Assembly (NCBI GenBank): GCA_036873135.1
Contig: JAPTYO010000007.1
Span: 59,878,383 to 59,942,382 of the forward strand
DNA: 64,000 nt
Reading direction: 5' to 3'
Source of the DNA: Clarkia xantiana subsp. parviflora
Taxonomy: Eukaryota; Streptophyta; Magnoliopsida; Myrtales; Onagraceae
The position numbers were made by a program, and so were the translations under genes. A model generated the notes under the pieces. It was given only the letters and a program-made list of their open reading frames with translations. It was not told where the DNA came from and did no database searches. Positions 23,291-34,626 of the stretch are shown here, piece by piece (within the stretch, counting starts at the first letter, position 1; each line of letters begins with the position of its first letter).

Positions 23291-23740
23291 TATTAAACAC
23301 GTTGATGATTATACAAAATCAGGGAGACAATAACATTTTGAGAAAGAATTGCATACATCATATATATATTAATATAAAATGCGACGAGCAACGATTCCTC
23401 AGTCATCTGAACCAACCGACAACCAGTAAACCAATGGAAGTTGGCTGTGAAAGAGTTCACATCACCGTCGTCTTCTATCCAATAGATCAGTCTTTTAAAA
23501 CGGTTTTAATCGCAAATTACCGGAACGGGGATTTTAAAACAAGCATACCCGATCTTGGCTTTCCCAAGGTCCTTTTTATTTTGGAAAACTATTCCGATGA
23601 ATTCACTCATGCATATATAATTCTACCATCCATGTAAATTATCATACGCCAGTAACATTCATCACACAAACCACACTCATGCTTACGCGTCATGCGTCTA
23701 ATGTTCCGAGGAACTCGTGCTTGCATATATAATTCTACAT
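23291..23740. other. Unassigned junction between copia d and element F
   Basis: Expected content would be the copia leader and 5' LTR, but neither is found. A 17-bp sequence, TGCATATATAATTCTAC, occurs at about 23610-23626 and again at 23722-23738. F LTR homology becomes clear only from about 23745. Both elements are therefore truncated here. Confidence 0.6.
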
Positions 23741-23744
23741 CTCC

Positions 23745-24075
23745 CGCAAGGCGCGTATACGCGCATACTCCGCAAGGCGCGTATATGCGCATCTTCTACA
23801 AGGCGCGTATATGCACATACTCCGCAAGGTGCATGCATGCGCGGACACTGCAAGATACCCAAACACTTAGCCATTTCAAGGGCTTGCAAGTTCCCGACAG
23901 TTCGACGCTCCGACTCTCCGACAGTATGACGCTCCGACCTTCTGACTCTCCGACAGTCCGAAATCCCGACTGTCAGACATCCGCGAGCTCAAGTAACCTG
24001 TCAGCATAACTTCACAATACTTCAAGGACCCGACAACTTTCGAGTCAACGACCCGCGAAGAGTCAGGATCCAACA
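23745..24075 (+). repeat. Truncated 5' LTR of element F
   Basis: Only the last third of the LTR remains: a tandem block of about 32 bp around CGCAAGGCGCGTATAYGCGC, then the TCCGAC-rich block, ending ...GGATCCAACA. It is missing U3 and the TATA box, so it could not have driven transcription after truncation. Confidence 0.85.
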
Positions 24076-24078
24076 TTT

Positions 24079-24105
24079 TGGTGCCATCCACGATATTCGA
24101 ACGAA
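24079..24105 (+). other. Primer binding site of element F
   Basis: TGGTGCCATCCACGATATTC, a mutated version of the TGGCGCCGTC site seen in A, B and C, followed by the T-arm-like ATTCGAAC. Confidence 0.65.
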
Positions 24106-27100
24106 CAAGCTCTCGCTTACCAGCAACAGCTATATGGCAAACATATACGTAATACATGGTGGTGTTAGGCAAGGGAAGCATGCGCGTCCTAGAAGATGTA
24201 ACATGCTCAAGAACACCAACATGATGATGCACCAATCCAAACGTTGACATTCATAGAGGCTTCCCAATAGGAGATGCATAGTCTAGCATAAAGACACATA
24301 AAGACCAACACTGGAGCGCTACTTCAACCCACGTCGCGCTACTCTGACGACGTAACCACCGCTATAGCGAATGTGTCTACCGCCACCCCTACAACAGTGT
24401 GATCCAATGCAGCAGCAACCGCACCACTAACACTATCACAGTTGCAGCACCTATTACCATCAACCATCGATGTTCGACCAACATTTTTAACGTGTCATGA
24501 TCACTCCGGCTAGGCGAAGGGATCGCTACCGCTAGAAATCGTCTTCGAATGAAGCCATTAACAAGACGACCTAGTCCAAACCTTATGGTAGGGGTACCAA
24601 TGCGAATCCCCCAGATGCCTGCTAGCACGCCTATCACAAGCGTATCCTTTATAGTAACAACTATATATATACAGTAACATAATTGCAGGTCGTACCGATG
24701 GGCGATCAACACAAAGCAAGCATATATGCAACGCAAGGTTGACGAGACCTCAAACTGAGGGTTGCTCACGACTGACACATGGAGTAACCCCTTACTATAA
24801 ACTGAATGTTATATCTATTTCTATACATTTCAAATTTCTATCTTATGATAAGGAAAAATAGGAATAAAAGCGAACACAAAGGGGGAAGATACGACTTTAG
24901 CCGCATTACCCCAACAAGCTGCATCCAACGACCAGCTAGCAAATGCGCACACATACAAAGTGCATACGTCTTTACAGTGCACCCAACGCTAGACATAGCA
25001 ACACCCCCAGGGGGACAAGGTGCAACAACCAACGCGTAAACAACGCGCAACATGACGAACACAAAACAAGAGGTATACAAGACCACCAATGACAGACGAA
25101 GCAAGCAATGACAACGATTCCAAACCCCACTAAGGAAGGAAACATACAATCGGAACAATTATCGTCATCCGATTTTGACACAACTGCTCAATACGCCGCG
25201 ACCGCGCAAAATCCTTAATTTGCTCGTCATTCCCCAACCGGGGGCATGCGCTGATTACATCTCTATTAAGGAGTCCAAACTCTTCAAACATCGCATGGCG
25301 GTAAAAAACAAGTTCAAGGGACAACCCCATCACCAGTGCGAAACGTTATTCAATATCGAATCATGCGCTATACGCACATCTGTGCCAAACCCATCACGTG
25401 GAAAAGATGACATAGTTATCTTTGAATCCTACAAATACTCCTTCGCCAAGCAAATAAGAAGGAGGAGAATCTAACACAGATGGACAATCCCTTGGCAATC
25501 TCGCGCACCTACATGTTCCTACGCGTACCTACATGTGCCTACACTAACCTACATGAGCCTACATGCACCTACATATGCTTACGCGCACGACATTTTCTTA
25601 CACGCACTTACCCAGGCATGCGCGGCCTAATGCGAATGTTAAAGGTAACATAAGCACTACACCCGATAATGACAAAATGAAAAGCGGGGGACCTTGTCAT
25701 TACGACATTCCTCAACCATGTATACATCCGTAACACAAGCACAACTTCAAAAAACGTTAGGCTACAAGTCATAGCCACGGCGGGGGTACAACACCATGAA
25801 GAATCATAAGAACAAGCAAATTCGACACAAAGCGTACCAATGCTTCTCACCACAACGAGACATGCATCCAAGCTGGGAACAGTTACCCCTACTCAATCCC
25901 ACCAACAAATACACTTGCATCAAAATTCAAGGAATAGGAGGGAGGGAATTTACAAATCCTCCTCAAGAGTGTGCGCTGCCACACAGCAGTCACCAAGGGA
26001 AAAGCCCAACACTCGTCGCAAAAACGGGGGCACGTCGTGAACTACGACTATTACAAGGGTTTAGCGGTATCCTACTTACAAGAGATACTCATCACACCCG
26101 TGCAAAGAAAGATGATGTGACTGCCAAGCGATTTGGGGGGCACCGAACGAACAAGTGCTTGTCACCCCACCTAACTAGTGGGAAGAAGTTCAGAAATGAA
26201 AGGTCACGCGAACACGCAAACATGCGAGCACGCGAACACGCAACACCACCCTTCCTAAGAGGAAGCCACATACGAGGAAAACAACCTCAACATCCTATAC
26301 GGATTCAATCCAAGATATCAATACCAGGAATCGCCCTCAAAAGGCAATCACTTGTACTCAAAAATGTCAAGATAACCGGCATATTGTCGAAACTCGAGTA
26401 AGAGGTAATAACTCTACGATAAATACTAAACTGAATAGAAAAAACTACTCAGGTAAGATATCTACCCCGAATAGTCTGATTTAGTCAGAACATAATGCAA
26501 CCTGAAAGGAACAGACTAGTCGCGAATAGTCTGATCCAGTCATATTGACATTACAAACTGAACAGAACGAACTAGTCGAACCTGATATGAGGATCGAATA
26601 GTTCAGTCTAATCTAGTCCAGTTGGACGACGGGACAGGCGACATAGCCTTACAAAGGAGACTCATAGCTCCATATTACTTACTAACCAGTATATACCTTG
26701 AATCAATGCGAAACAATTTGAGACAGGTTATGTACAGATACAATAGATGTAACAAAGGCACACCCTACTTTGGAGACAACACCAAGTAGAGATTGTATAC
26801 AACACTCTCTGGAATTCTCTATCTACGAACACTCTACTTAGGCATCCAAGCCAAGTAGAAGTGGCATATATATTACTTGCATCATCGCAGCAAGCCTCAA
26901 AGTTAATGAAAACTAACAATGCTCCATCGATCATATTACTCAAACATCGAACACTATTTAGGAATCACACCAAATAGTGATCACATGAACATCCCGAACG
27001 ACGTCATCACAGTATCTTACGGAATACTCACCACATATATTGAATCTCATCTTGGGAGCAACACCAAGTAGCGATCGCACACGTATATGCACATCATGAC

Positions 27101-28519
27101 ATTGAGGCAACTACGCACATCGACTAAAGAACGCAAATAGCGATATATTAACGAACACATACAGCTAGGAACGTTTGAAAAGTTCCACACTTAACACACG
27201 TCGTCAACCAAAGGGAGTATTCATACAAAAGTTTAAATACATATACTAACTGAAGGAGACCATAGAACTTCATCTATTCCCTGTCACATTGCAAGCATTT
27301 CAATTATCTAATGAAGTTAATGTATTCTCATAGGTACATTATTCTCACATACTCCCTGCTCTGGAATCATACCAAGTAGTGGACTCTATGCATACAACTT
27401 TCATCAACAATACAAGCTATTACGCTAATCACAATAAGGGGCCTATATCATACACCACCAACACGTCAACACTTGACGTCAACAACGAGCACTCAATACG
27501 CTCTCTCGCACGACATCTGTTATGTCTACTCTACACAGCTACATCCTGGAAAAAATTTCTAAGGATTACTTACAAATAACATGGCGCGACATCCCCGCTC
27601 AAGGGCAACCACATGATTACAACAATAATTCCTTGGCCTTTTCAACCAAGAGGCGATCATCTACTACGTGGTGCGACATCCTCTATACAAGGGAAACTCC
27701 ACACATTTACATGGCGTGACATCCTCTATACGAGGGCAACCCCATGACATCTTACTGAGGAAAATGACACCTAGTATAGATTACTAAACACTTGGGCGTG
27801 ATTCACCCCCACAATACATGGCGCAACATCCTCTACACGAGGGCAACCCCAAGAAACATGGTGCGACATCCTCTTTACGAGGGAAACCCCATGAGAACCT
27901 ACTACTACCCACAAGCAGTGCTCATTATTACGCACCACCTTTCTACGCTGGTAAGAGCATATCCTATCACCGCCGCAACGCATAACGCAGCGAAAAACTC
28001 ACCAAACCTACAAGTCGAGTCTTGTAAAACATTATCTTGTCCGTAAACAAATAACAGAAACAAAACACTCCAACTAAGCAAGTAGTGTCTTGCCACAACG
28101 TCGCCTTGGAATGGCCTAAGAGACGGAAAAAACTACAAGTCGTGTAATGCGAACATGTACAGCCCCCTGGAATAACCAGGTAGAGGTGTAGTAGCATCGC
28201 AAGGTTAGTACAAGGACTAGCCAAGGAACACCTCGCCTCAACGCTATAACGGGGGTACCCAAGTAGCGGATCAAAACACTTTCAAAAATAACAAGTCGTG
28301 TCTTGCTAAAACGTCGCTTTGGAATTGCCCAAAAGACTGTATAAACTACAAGGCGTATTACACGACCTCTGTCGCGTCCCTTTGACTAAGAAAGTGGAGG
28401 CGTACTAGCATCGCATGGCAAGTAATTGGGTTAGCCAACAGAACGCCTTGCAACAACGTTACGCGGGGTGTTACCAACTAACGGATGGAAAACCGCACCA
28501 AACTGACAAGTAGCGTCTT
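24106..28519. other. Non-coding interior of element F, left part
   Basis: No gag or pol remnant in six frames. 25490-25620 is low-complexity (CTACATG and TACGCG words). 26080-26350 is similar to 13330-13600 in element N. 26740-27370 holds scattered, diverged copies of ACACCAAGTAGNGATCG. 27575-27870 holds about six diverged copies of a 42-bp unit around GGCGCGACATCCTCTA and GAGGGCAACCCCATG. 28080-28330 and 28505-28524 carry the conserved ACGTCGCCTTRGAGTGG motif in three versions. The open frame 25796-26401 has no recognisable domain. Confidence 0.55.
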
Positions 28520-28524
28520 GTGAC

Positions 28525-29241
28525 TGTTGGATCACGGCGGAACTCCGGTACGATCTTTGACGGCGATCCTAGCTCCTTCGCTCCACGCAATCCTGCAAGA
28601 GGGGATAGACCGGGCGGTGACCCAGAATCCCTCTCCGATGCTTAAATGAGTATCTCGTGTGGACTGGCAAGCAGTAATTCTCAAATAACGTATCTCAAAA
28701 CGTAAATGACCTGAGGTGACCTCTGCCCTTTTATAGGCGGAGAGGTACCTCAGTTACCTGGTGAACCGTTGGGGTGGTTAACCCGTATCCCGTGTATCTC
28801 GTGCACGATCCCGCCTATCTAGGCCATGATCTCGCTTATCTCGGCCACGCCCCGCGTATCTCGGCCACGCTCCGCGTATCTTAACTACGCTCCGCGTATC
28901 TCGGCCACGCCCCGCGTATATTGGCCTTAACCTCTGATAGCAAGTCCCGACTAACATCGGGGACTCCAGAGTTATCTCGTTATGTCACCGCTCGGGGCCC
29001 CTCGTCATCGTGACACGGCCAATCGTTCTCAGGGATTCGTCATCGGGGCCTACTTAAAGTTTTCTCATCGGGAGCTTTCAGCTCACCTATCGGGACCGAC
29101 TCTGTCGGGACCTTTCATCATCGGGACTCCCTACGTCGGGACCCTTCATCTGGGTCATCTTGACCTTCATTTGGGGCCCAGTGGGCCTGTTCGCCGTTTC
29201 CTCACCGTTAAAGAGCCTAACGGTCATAGCGGAACCCATCA
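28525..29241 (-). repeat. 3' LTR of element B
   Basis: 717 bp; minus-strand ends TGATGGGTTCC...GTGATCCAACA. TATA box CCTATAAAAGG at about 28728-28738. U3 has about six copies of a 20-bp unit GCGTATCTCGGCCACGCCCC (28810-28925). The leader motif AAGCATCGGAGAGGG and CTTGCAGGATTG are present, but no long C-tract. Confidence 0.92.
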
Positions 29242-29654
29242 TTTGCCCCCAAGACATGAGGGACTTATAGTTCGTCGTGTTTTTCAACTCCCGACCTCCC
29301 GATATCAGTATCGGAGGCTTTTCTCTTGACAAAATTCCTTGACACGGATCTTCTCGTCCGCGATTCCTCGATACTTCGAGGATAGCCACAAAATCCGAGA
29401 AGACTCCTCCAATATTCCTTGATAATCGATTCTTCACCAACTAACCTCCAAGAGTCCGATCCTCCCGCGGTCAATCTTCCAGGATCCGATCATCTTGCTG
29501 CGGAGCCTTCGGCCTCAGACCTCGTGGACCCTGCTCCCCTCGACGCTGCCAAGGATCAAGTTCAATCGCTTTATTTTCAAATCCTTGTAATTTCCTTCTG
29601 TTATTGTGAACCTCTTGGATCTTTATAATATCAATCTCCTTTGACTCCGATTAT
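29242..29654. other. Region between PPT and minisatellite of element B
   Basis: The minus-strand polypurine tract TTGGGGGCAAA occupies 29242-29252. The remaining roughly 400 bp shows no coding match. The GAGTCAAG inverted repeat found beside the PPT of C, D, E and F is absent here. Confidence 0.6.
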
Positions 29655-31005
29655 CGCTGCACCACCTAAGGTGAATTACCCACACCACTTAAGGCGAAAC
29701 CACGCCACTTAAGGCGACTTAATCTTGTGCACCACTTAAGGCGACTTAACCTCGTTCACCACTTAAGGCGACTTGATCTCGTGCACCACTTAAGGCGACT
29801 TTACATCGTGCTCCACTTAAGGCGACTTAATCTCGTGCACCACTTAAGGCGACTTTACAACTTGCAACACTGAAGGCGACTTTACGTCGTGCACCACTTA
29901 AGGCGACTTAACATCGTGCACCACTTAAGGCGACATAACATCGTGCACCACTTAAGGCGACTTTACGTCGTGCACCACTTAAGGCGACTTTTCATCGTGC
30001 ACCACTTAAGGCGACTTAATCTCGTGCACCACTTAAGGCGACTTTTCATCGTGCACCACTTAAGGCGACGTAATCTCCTGCACCACATAAGGCGACTTAA
30101 TCTCGTGCACCACTTAAGGCGACTTTACATCGTGCGCCACTTAAGGCGACTTTACATCGTGCACCACTTAAGGCGACTTAATCTCGTGCACCACTTAAGG
30201 CGACTTTACAACTTGCACCACTGAAGGCGACTTTACGTCGTGCGCCACTTAAGGCGACTTTACATCGGGCACCACTTAAGGCGACTTAACCTCGTGCACC
30301 ACTTAAGGCGACTTTTCATCGTGCACCACTTAAGGCGACTTTACATCATGCGCCACTTAAGGCGACTTTACATCGTGCACCACTTAAGGCGACTTAATCT
30401 CGTGCACCACTTAAGGAGACTTACAACTTGCACCACTGAAGGCGACTTTACGTCGTGCGCCACTTAAGGCGACTTTACATCGTGCACCACTTAAGGCGAC
30501 TTTTCATCGTTCACCACTTAAGGCGACTTAATCTCGTGCACCACTTAAGGCGACTTTACAACTTGCACCACTGAAGTCGACTTTACGTCGTGCGCCACTT
30601 AAGGCGACTTTACATCGTGCACCACTTAAGGCGACTTAACCTCGTGCACCACTTAAGGCGACTTTTCTTCGTGCACCACTTAAGGCGACTTTACATCGTG
30701 CACCACTTAAGACGACTTTTCATCGTGCACCACTTAAGGCGACTTAATCTCGTGCACCACTTAAGGCGACTTTACAACTTGCACCACTAAAGGCGACTTT
30801 ACGTCGTGCGCCACTTAAGGCGACTTTACATCGTGCACCACTTAAGGCGACTTAACGTCGTGCACCACTTAAGGCAACTTTTCATCGTGCACCACTTAAG
30901 GCGACTTTACATTGTGCGCCACTTAAGGCGACTTTACATCGTACACCACTTAAGGCGACTTAATCTCGTGCACCACTTAAGGCGACTTTACAACTTGCAC
31001 CTCCC
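29655..31005. repeat. 27-bp minisatellite of element B with higher-order structure
   Basis: About 50 copies of GCACCACTTAAGGCGACTT plus eight variable bases. A marked variant (ACAACTTGCA, then CACTGAAGG) recurs at 29857, 30208, 30423, 30558, 30774 and 30990. The spacings are 351, 215, 135, 216 and 216 bp, that is 13, 8 (minus one base), 5, 8 and 8 units. Open frames encoding HHLRRL repeats are a by-product of the unit length. It occupies the position where integrase is expected. Confidence 0.95.
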
Positions 31006-31423
31006 TAAGGATCCGATTTGTGTCAGGTTCGGCCATACATTTCAAGTAAGGAGTTGAGAACCACCCCTTTTTGTACAGCTGATTGTCCACCATTGCATAA
31101 TTAACCGCGATCCGGCGTATCCTGTCAGCTGCTGCTCCATTGTCGGGGACTGCCCCCGTGGTCAAGTAGGCGACTATCGGGGTCATCCAAGTGGGCTCCT
31201 CCTCTGACCCTGCTTCAATGGCACACACCTCCGATGGATCGGTGGTCGACAAGATCACCTTTTCCAAGAAATGCACCTTCCGACTTTCCTCGAGGAATCC
31301 CCCCAAGGCAAATTTGCTCAAGGCATCCGCTTCCGAATTTTCCTCCCTTGGGATTGCCTCAATATCAAAACTTTTGAAACTCTCCTTCAAAATTTGCACC
31401 TTGCGAAGGTACTTTCTCATCAT
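31006..31423 (-). pseudogene. pol: Element B: end of second RNase H and start of integrase region
   Basis: Minus strand: KYLRKVQILKESFKSF, AIPREENSEADALSKFA (last catalytic Asp of the second RNase H), then the pre-integrase segment ending LYKKGWFSTPYLKCM. The integrase HHCC finger and DDE core that should follow are gone; the minisatellite begins within a few codons. Confidence 0.85.
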
Positions 31424-31866
31424 CGGACTCTTTGCCTCGTATTGCCCTTGGACTTGAAGAACTCACCTCCGCCTGGTGGTATCAGTACGAACCCTGCTCC
31501 CGATCCTTCTGAACTCGAAGAACCATCAGTGTACATTTCCCAAGTGTTTTCCTCATTTGGCTGTTCTGATTGCTCCGCTATTTCTGGTTGCTCTGCTATC
31601 GGGACCTCCATAGTTGCCCCCTCTACAGGACCCGCTTCTTCTAGATCGGGGGCTGTAGACTCTGCTATAAAATCTGCCAACGCCTGGCCCTTAATAGCCG
31701 TTCTCGGAGCAAAGTGAATGCGGAACTCACTAAGCTTGACTGCCCATTTCACTAATCTCCCCGACGCATCAGGTCGGTTCAAAAAATGCTTTAATGGCTG
31801 ATTCGTCAAAACGGTAATCTCATGCGCGTGGAAATAAGGCCTCAGCCTCCAAGCCGTAACAATCAT
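31420..31866 (-). pseudogene. pol: Element B: RT-linked RNase H end and second RNase H start
   Basis: Minus strand: AWRLRPYFHAHEITVLTNQPL, WAVKLSEFRIHFAPRTAIKGQ and ALADFIAE mark the end of the first RNase H. MYTDGSSSSEGSGAGFVLIPPGG begins the second one. It then breaks at about 31450: EFFKSKG joins in a shifted frame to GQYEAKSPMM, skipping roughly 60 residues with the EAEYEAL and CDSQLVVNQ motifs. Two RNase H domains in a row are a feature of Tat-lineage elements. Confidence 0.85.
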
Positions 31867-32329
31867 TCGGGCAAGCCTTATTCAAGTCGCGGAAATCAAC
31901 ACACATCCGCCATTTCCCATTGCTCTTCTTCACCAGAACCGGGTTGGCGACCCAAGTCTGGAATCGGAGCTCCTTGATAAACCCAGCATCGAGCAACCTG
32001 CCCACCTCCTGCTGGATCGCGATCCTCTTGTCTGCGCCCATCGGACGCCTTTTCTGCACGATAGGCTTGATCGTGGGATCAATCTTTAACTCGTGCATGA
32101 TCACATCGGGGCTGATTCCTGGCATGTCACTCGGGGACCAGGAAAACAGCTCCTTGAACTCCTTCAGTAGATCGATCAATTCTCGGGCTGTCTCCTCGGT
32201 CAGAGCAGACCCGATTTTCACCTTCCTCTGAGGTCCGTCAATCTCGACCTCCTTCAAATCTTCCATCGGGGCGGGACGCCCAAACTCTTCCCTGGGACCA
32301 GCATCTGTCTGGAGGATAGTCATAGCCAC
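31820..32329 (-). pseudogene. pol: Element B: N-terminal RT, core deleted
   Basis: Starts in a frame different from gag-protease (frameshift near 32240-32330). Readable RT lead-in: FSWSPSDMPGI, QKRRPMGADKR, GFIKELRFQTWVANPVLVKK, MCVDFRDLNKACPND. The sequence then jumps directly to AWRLRPYFHAHE of RNase H (junction about 31855-31875). The palm with the YVDD motif, present in element C, is missing (roughly 0.9 kb). Confidence 0.88.
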
Positions 32330-34589
32330 CCGTCTTTTCCTTCAGGTGGCATTTAACATAGCATCTCCTGGAAGCCACCTGGTCGCCCTTGACCTCTCCG
32401 AATCCATGGTCAGTCGGGAACTTCATCTTCTGGTGAACAGTCGAGGCAACCGCCATCAGCGGGTTGATGGTAGTTCTCCCGATAATCGCATTATAGGTCC
32501 CCGCGGACTCGACCACCACAAACTCTACATTCCTCCTCTCCGATTTCCACCCACTACCAAACTCCACTGGTAAGGTGATCACTCCCAGCGGATAGGAGGT
32601 AAAGCCAGAGAATCCAACCATCGGGAAGTTCACCTCCTTCAGGTCCTTCTTCGTTTTCCCCATGGCCTCCAGCGCATCCATGAATAGAATATCGGAGGAG
32701 CTGCCTCCATCGATCAGAATCCGCTTCATCTCATACCCGTTCACATCCAAGGTCACGACCAGAGCGTCATCGTGCGGAGTTTCCACGCCTATGAGATCCT
32801 CCGATGAAAAGGAGATCACCATCTCTTCCTTCAGGGTCCAGGATCGGGACCTCTTACCCAACACCACAGCAGTAGGAATTCTAGAGGCATAAACCTCCCG
32901 AGAGGACGAGGTATCACCCCCCGCGGAAAATCCTCCGTGAATTACGTTGATAGTGCCCCGCTTCTCTTTGCGGGCACCAGAAGACTCCGGGTCAGACCTC
33001 TTCTTCTTTGGGGACCGATCACGGGATCGGGAACGGGACCGTGATCGGGATCGAGAACGGGATCGACACCGCTTATCCCCGACAAACTCCTTAAGCTTCC
33101 CCTTCCGGATCAGCTTTTCGATCTCCTTCTTCAGTTCCCGACAATGATTGGTGTCGTGGCCATTCGCGCGGTGGAACCGACAGTAGCGACCGGTGCGGGA
33201 ACCCAAAAATTCTCCTTCCTTCTTCGGGGGGTACCTAGAGATACCCTGTCGCTCCATGACTGTTAACACCTCCGCCATAGAGCTGTTGAGAGGAATGTCA
33301 TGATCCTCTCGCCTGTCCTTTTTCGAGGAACGCCTATCATCCCTCCGATCCGAGCGACCTCGGCCCCGACTACCTTCGGCTTTATCCTTTGACTTGCGCT
33401 CGTCTAAGAGTTTGACCGACTGCTTTCCCTTATTCGATTTCGGGGGCTCGAGCTCTCCAGCGGCTATCTTCGACTCCTGGACATCGATTTGTCGCTTCAC
33501 CCTTTTCTGCAGCGCCTCCATATTCCACACAGCCTTCTCAGCCACGCTGTGCATCAGGTCGGAACCATAAGGGGCTGTTAGGTTCCGAATGAAGGTACGG
33601 ATGGTTTCACCCTCCGAAATCTCTTCGTCAATTTCTGCCACGCTGGCAGTGTATCGCTGGTAATAGTGCGCCAGCGACTCGTCGGGCCTCTGTACCACCT
33701 GGGTCAGGGACCTTACACTCTTCAGCAAACGTCTGCGGCCCTGGTACTGCTGAATGAAACGGTCGTGCATATCAGCCCAACAAGTGATGCAGCCTGGGGG
33801 CAGACTGAAAAACCAGGTCAGGGCTCTCTCGCCAAGTGTGTTCGGGAACAGCGTACACACGATATCTTCATTCGGGGCTCTTCCCAGACATGCAATGAGA
33901 TGCTTCTAGACATGACGAACCGGATCTCCCTCGCCATCATACTCCTTGATCGTAGGGATACCCAGTCCTGGCGGGGCGAGGGTGTCTATGAGTCGAGGAA
34001 CGAACGGATGGGTGGATCGATCCCTCAACTCCGACACCAGCGGCTTCTGCTCTCCCATGCAGATGTTCACGATCTTCACCACCTGATCAGGAGTGATGGG
34101 ACCATTAAGGGGGATGGTCCTGTGCTGCACTGGTCCTGGTCCTGGTCCATCGACCACGAATCGTTCTGGTTGGGTGGACTCCCTACTCCTGCCCAGGTTT
34201 CGGGGCTGAACCTCCCGAACATTCTGAACCTCCGCTGGCGGGGGCGCTTCCTCTTCTAGCGGAGGCATCTCCTCTTGCCTCCTCGCAGCCTCTCTCCGAT
34301 CTATGAGGGCCTCCACAGCTGCCAAAAACATTGGCATGGCTTCCGCCACAGCCCTCGCCAGGTCCGCAGCTGGAGGAGCCACCTGCTCCCTGTTTACCTG
34401 GTTTTGAGCAGCAGCATCTTCGGGACCTTCATTATGCCCCCCTGTCTGGGAGACCTCAGCAGCAGGAAGATTCTGGTCCTCCTCGCGTTCCGGTGGTGAA
34501 TTCAAAGTCGTCGCAGCAGGATGACGGGAACCACCAGATTGTCCTTATCTTCTTTGCTTGCCAGCCACCATTGAACGAGTAGAAGGCAT
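32238..34589 (-). pseudogene. gag: Element B gag and protease
   Basis: One continuous minus-strand frame from an ATG at 34589, interrupted by a TAA at about 34545-34547 and a TAG at 33906-33908. In order: Pro/Glu/Ala-rich N-terminus, capsid region (LGERALTWFFSLP, DRFIQQYQGRR, ESLAHYYQRY, AEIDEEISEGETIRTFI), a charged region, a zinc knuckle CRFHRANGHDTNHC with KKEIEKLI after it, an Arg-Ser dipeptide tract (about 33000-33070), the NVIHGGFSAGG motif, and protease with RILIDGGSSSDILF (about 32690-32715). Length is normal for a Tat gag-protease. The gene is nearly intact, in contrast to the deleted pol. Confidence 0.88.
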
Positions 34590-34603
34590 ATCAGCTTTTT
34601 GTT

Positions 34604-34626
34604 ACGCTTCCCACAGACGGCGCCAA
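34604..34626 (-). other. Primer binding site of element B
   Basis: Minus strand TTGGCGCCGTCTGTGGGAAG directly after the 5' LTR. It is the form I associate with Ogre/Tat elements, where a tRNA-Arg primer has been proposed. Confidence 0.8.

Larger units (their letters stand above)
10127..23640 (-). mobile_element. Copia element d, interrupted by element N
   Basis: Minus-strand copia element with its 3' LTR at about 10129-10723, a 3' non-coding region (10724-11853), then element N inserted a few codons before the original pol stop, and pol/gag resuming at 19089 up to about 23290. CAATC lies on both sides of N (11849-11853 and 19084-19088), so removing N rejoins the end of pol. Domain order on the minus strand is gag, protease, GAG-pre-integrase, integrase, RT, RNase H, which is copia order. 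The 5' LTR is not found: the sequence runs from the gag start through about 350 bp of unassigned DNA into a truncated LTR of element F. Confidence 0.85.

Noticed and set aside
24389..24778. 129-codon minus-strand frame with hydrophobic stretches in element F
   Set aside because: Not conserved in element N or C at the corresponding place; no recognisable family.
25796..26401. 201-codon plus-strand frame in element F as a possible gag
   Set aside because: No gag motif, no zinc knuckle; the homologous region in N (13330-13600) is not open in the same way.
29889..31057. Histidine/arginine/leucine repeat ORFs (HHLRRL)
   Set aside because: Translation of the 27-bp minisatellite of element B on the non-element strand.
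33666..34259. 197-codon plus-strand frame
   Set aside because: Shadow of the well-supported minus-strand gag of element B.
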